Origin: Varanus komodoensis
Taxonomy: Eukaryota; Chordata; Lepidosauria; Squamata; Varanidae
Reading direction: 5' to 3'
DNA: 64,000 nt
NCBI RefSeq assembly: GCF_004798865.1
Contig: NW_025335589.1
Location: 11,985,909-12,049,908, forward strand
Part shown: piece after piece, positions 61,273 through 64,000 of the stretch
Layout: every line of letters begins with the position of its first letter
Position numbering within the stretch: the first letter of the stretch is position 1
Made by a program: the position numbers and the translations under genes
Notes under the pieces: model-generated
What the model was told of the DNA's origin: nothing
The model's input: the letters and a program-made list of their open reading frames with translations, nothing else
Databases searched by the model: none

Positions 61273-64000
61273 GCATAGATTTGACCTTCAAGCATCGCTG
61301 GTCCATAGTTTTGTACAGACTCTTCTTGGATGGGAGTCTAGGATTTGCTATAAGAACCTTGTAGTGGCTTTGGAAGTTTCCCAACTACTCCTGTTGGGCT
61401 GGTGGGGGTCTGAGACCAGAATTTGGCAGATAGTTTTAGAATGAGACCCATTTTGCTTGTTAGGTTAAGTGTGTGTTTATAGGATGCTCATGAATGGCAA
61501 GGCTTCTTTCTGAACAAAAAGAAGTTGTGGTGATTTCTGTCTAGACTGGGGCTAACACAACATTTTGCCCAAGCTGTGTTATGGAAAAAAGGGGTGTAGT
61601 ATCACATTGCCCTTTTATTTCACTCCTTGCTATTCATGTGTGGTGAGATAAGTCAAAAATGTTCCTGAACATGGGGTGGAATAATTTCTGAGCATTTCAA
61701 TGGTTGGTGTTTGTTTGCCTTACTTTATGGACAAGGATGTAATTTTTTTCTCACTTTAAAAACACACACTCTCACAGGCATGTCTCATGAGCCACAATCG
61801 GCAGCTGGCAAACCTCTCCCTTTCTCCTCAGCCCTCAGAGTTCCTTCCTGCTGCATTGCTGTTCTCGTGCCACATCTCTGCTGGCATCATTTCCATGGTG
61901 ATCTAGCACAGGGACAGCACTACACCGCGAAGGAAGTCAAAAGGGTGTGAAAAGGAATGGCTTTCTGGCTGCTGACTGAAGCTGGCTAGTCTTTAAAAGA
62001 AGTGTTTGTTTTTAAATGTCCTTCAACTGCCTCATCGGCAATGTAAGGTGGGGCAACTGGTGCCCCCTGAGAATCCCTCAGGAACTCCCTCACCTGTTCC
62101 AAAATGGACAGGTATTCTGTCTTCATTTTTGCATGGTGGGTATCATCCTGCCATGGAGAAACGAATTAGACTAGGCATGAGCTGAAAATGACCCTGCGTT
62201 CAAACTTCTGCTTGGCCTACAGGTTGTTTCAAACAATGACACCATTCAACCATTCCAAGGTCCACCTCATTACAGCTTCATTCTGCTTCATGTATTGATC
62301 CAGCCATACATGCCTAATTCCCATGTCAATTATTAAAGAAGTTAATTCTTTGTTATTAACGGAAAGCTATTAAATTAATGACTAAGTGTGCAACCCAATC
62401 CAGATACCCATAACCCTATCAACTTGGAGCATCCTACTGCAGAGTGGGAAGGATACAGAGGTAAAAGTTGCCCTCCATGTTATTCCTGCCCTGCAAAAGA
62501 CTCAGATGGTCAATTTCCACTACCTTGGAAAAAAGACTAAAGTACTGCCAAGTTGCATCATTTTATGATGGTGTCAGTCCCTTCCATTTCCTGTCCTACA
62601 GAACAGCCATCCAATACCTTCTCTGAGCTTATTTCTCTGTCCTCAGTGAAGTGGTTGGCTGTGGGTGAGTGTGAGGGATGCAAAGTCCAATCAAAGCTCG
62701 GAGTCGCAGGTCCAAACTCAGGGTGAATTTCTGAGGGTGGAGTAGGGACTCCACAAAATCCTATGCCTCTATAGACAGTGGCCATTGACCATAGGACTGT
62801 AGTATAACTGACTCTAGAAAGGAAGGAATGGAATTAAAGTGCATAGCCTTAAAAATGCTAGATAATATGTGTTACCCAACTGAATTGTGTATAATAGTAA
62901 ATAACACTTGATGAAATGAGATAGAATGTAAAACAGGTTAGTGGTTTGAAATTATGTGTCTCTGTTGCTTTTATGTATTTAATGAAGGATTGGCTGAAGT
63001 GACCCCTTTTGACATGGTATCCACTGGTTACACTAATAGAAAGTTAATACTGTTCTATACATGCTGAATTTTTCACTTTTTTATTGGCATAAATCTGCAA
63101 ACACATGGACCATCAGTCTTCATATGTCTGCCTTCTCTCGTGTTAGCCACAGAAATACAAATGGTAGCCATCATGCCCTCAGAAGGGTGTGCTACATTAA
63201 AAGTGTAGCAAAATCTGTCATATTTTAAATTCTGCACTTCCACTGAAATATGTATCACCAAGAAAACCAAAGAAAACTGCAATGGTTCTGAATGAATTTG
63301 AATTTCTATACATCTGGCCTATGGATTCTACAAATGACTGATTTGCAGATTTTTTTAACTTTTGGAGAGGGAAGGATTTTGACAAATGCACTGCAGCAAA
63401 AGTGAACATTAGTGCTAATGCACCTTTGCAAATGAATGATGTTCTTGTACAAAGACTACAAATTCCAGCTCCATCAGTGAATGGACAACAGAATGAACTA
63501 TAGACAGAATGGATTTAACAAAATTCCCAAAACCCTAATACAATCAGTGTCCAATGCATTCAGGATTGATTTGCTGAACTTAGCATAGTAATGAAATAAT
63601 TCTTCCAACTTTTCTAACTTCTATCTTCCATCTGTTGTACTGTGCTAATATCTGGATAGTGGCAAACTAGTATAACTTTTGCAGTACTTCTGCTTATTAG
63701 ACAATCCTTCCATTCGACTGTACTGATTTCATTATGCTTTCATTCTGTATTCAAACTCCCACTGCTACAATAATATGTGAAACTTGGAGGTAACTGACTG
63801 TAAACATATGCTGACCACGGCTATCTGCTCAAGGATAATTTAATATGAGTTACTAGTTATGAGGCAAAGTGGCCCTCTGGCCCTTGTTAACAAGGCACTC
63901 CAAAATCCACACCTTTTCTTCCATCTCCTTAGTCAAAGAATATTGGCTTTCATCCCAGGTTTCTCCTTTTTGCTAACAAAAGAATGAAGTTTTAAATTGT
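61273..64000. other. No gene or repeat recognised
   Basis: Unclassified AT-rich DNA to the window end. Open frames of at most 79 codons, without support. Confidence 0.4.

Noticed and set aside
1-64000. CRISPR arrays, bacterial operons, rRNA or functional tRNA genes
   Set aside because: None seen. Repeat content and base composition are those of vertebrate nuclear DNA, and the tRNA-like sequences are SINE heads.

Overview
The window reads as non-coding vertebrate DNA, most likely from a squamate reptile (lizard or snake). It is visibly AT-rich and CpG-poor, and it is peppered with degraded interspersed repeats. The repeat mixture points to squamates: Bov-B (RTE) LINE pieces together with CR1 pieces, a CR1/L2-like LINE family present mostly as 3' ends, two kinds of tRNA-derived SINE, and several short non-autonomous hAT elements. 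All family names come from memory of such repeats; no database was searched.

I find no convincing protein-coding gene, no rRNA, tRNA or other RNA gene, and no CRISPR. The longest open frames are about 150 codons, roughly what chance gives in 64 kb of AT-rich DNA read in six frames. None shows a known domain apart from pieces of LINE proteins. This looks like a gene desert or a large intron.

Layout. 0-13 kb: SINE relics, a CR1 3' end, a Bov-B-type tail, and microsatellites, one of which sits inside a LINE tail. 13.9-15.7 kb: a Bov-B reverse-transcriptase fragment abuts a CR1 endonuclease fragment; both lack their 3' ends. 20.9-21.5 kb: a 568-bp hAT-like element with an 8-bp target-site duplication. 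24-30 kb: LINE 3' ends on both strands and an antisense Bov-B tail. 30-40 kb: mostly unclassified DNA with a few hAT-like relics and microsatellites. 39.7-40.4 kb: two opposed LINE pieces. 45-50 kb: LINE tails and AT-rich stretches that could be conserved regulatory DNA. 50.4-55.1 kb: three hAT-like elements and a LINE / hAT / LINE stack. 55-64 kb: mostly unclassified, with a long ATT microsatellite and one SINE.

No genes can be seen working together. The most useful leads are the well-bounded hAT elements, the nested repeats that date one another, two hypothetical small open frames (37.6 and 59.7 kb), and AT-rich stretches at about 28.5, 47.6 and 49.3 kb that deserve a cross-species conservation test.
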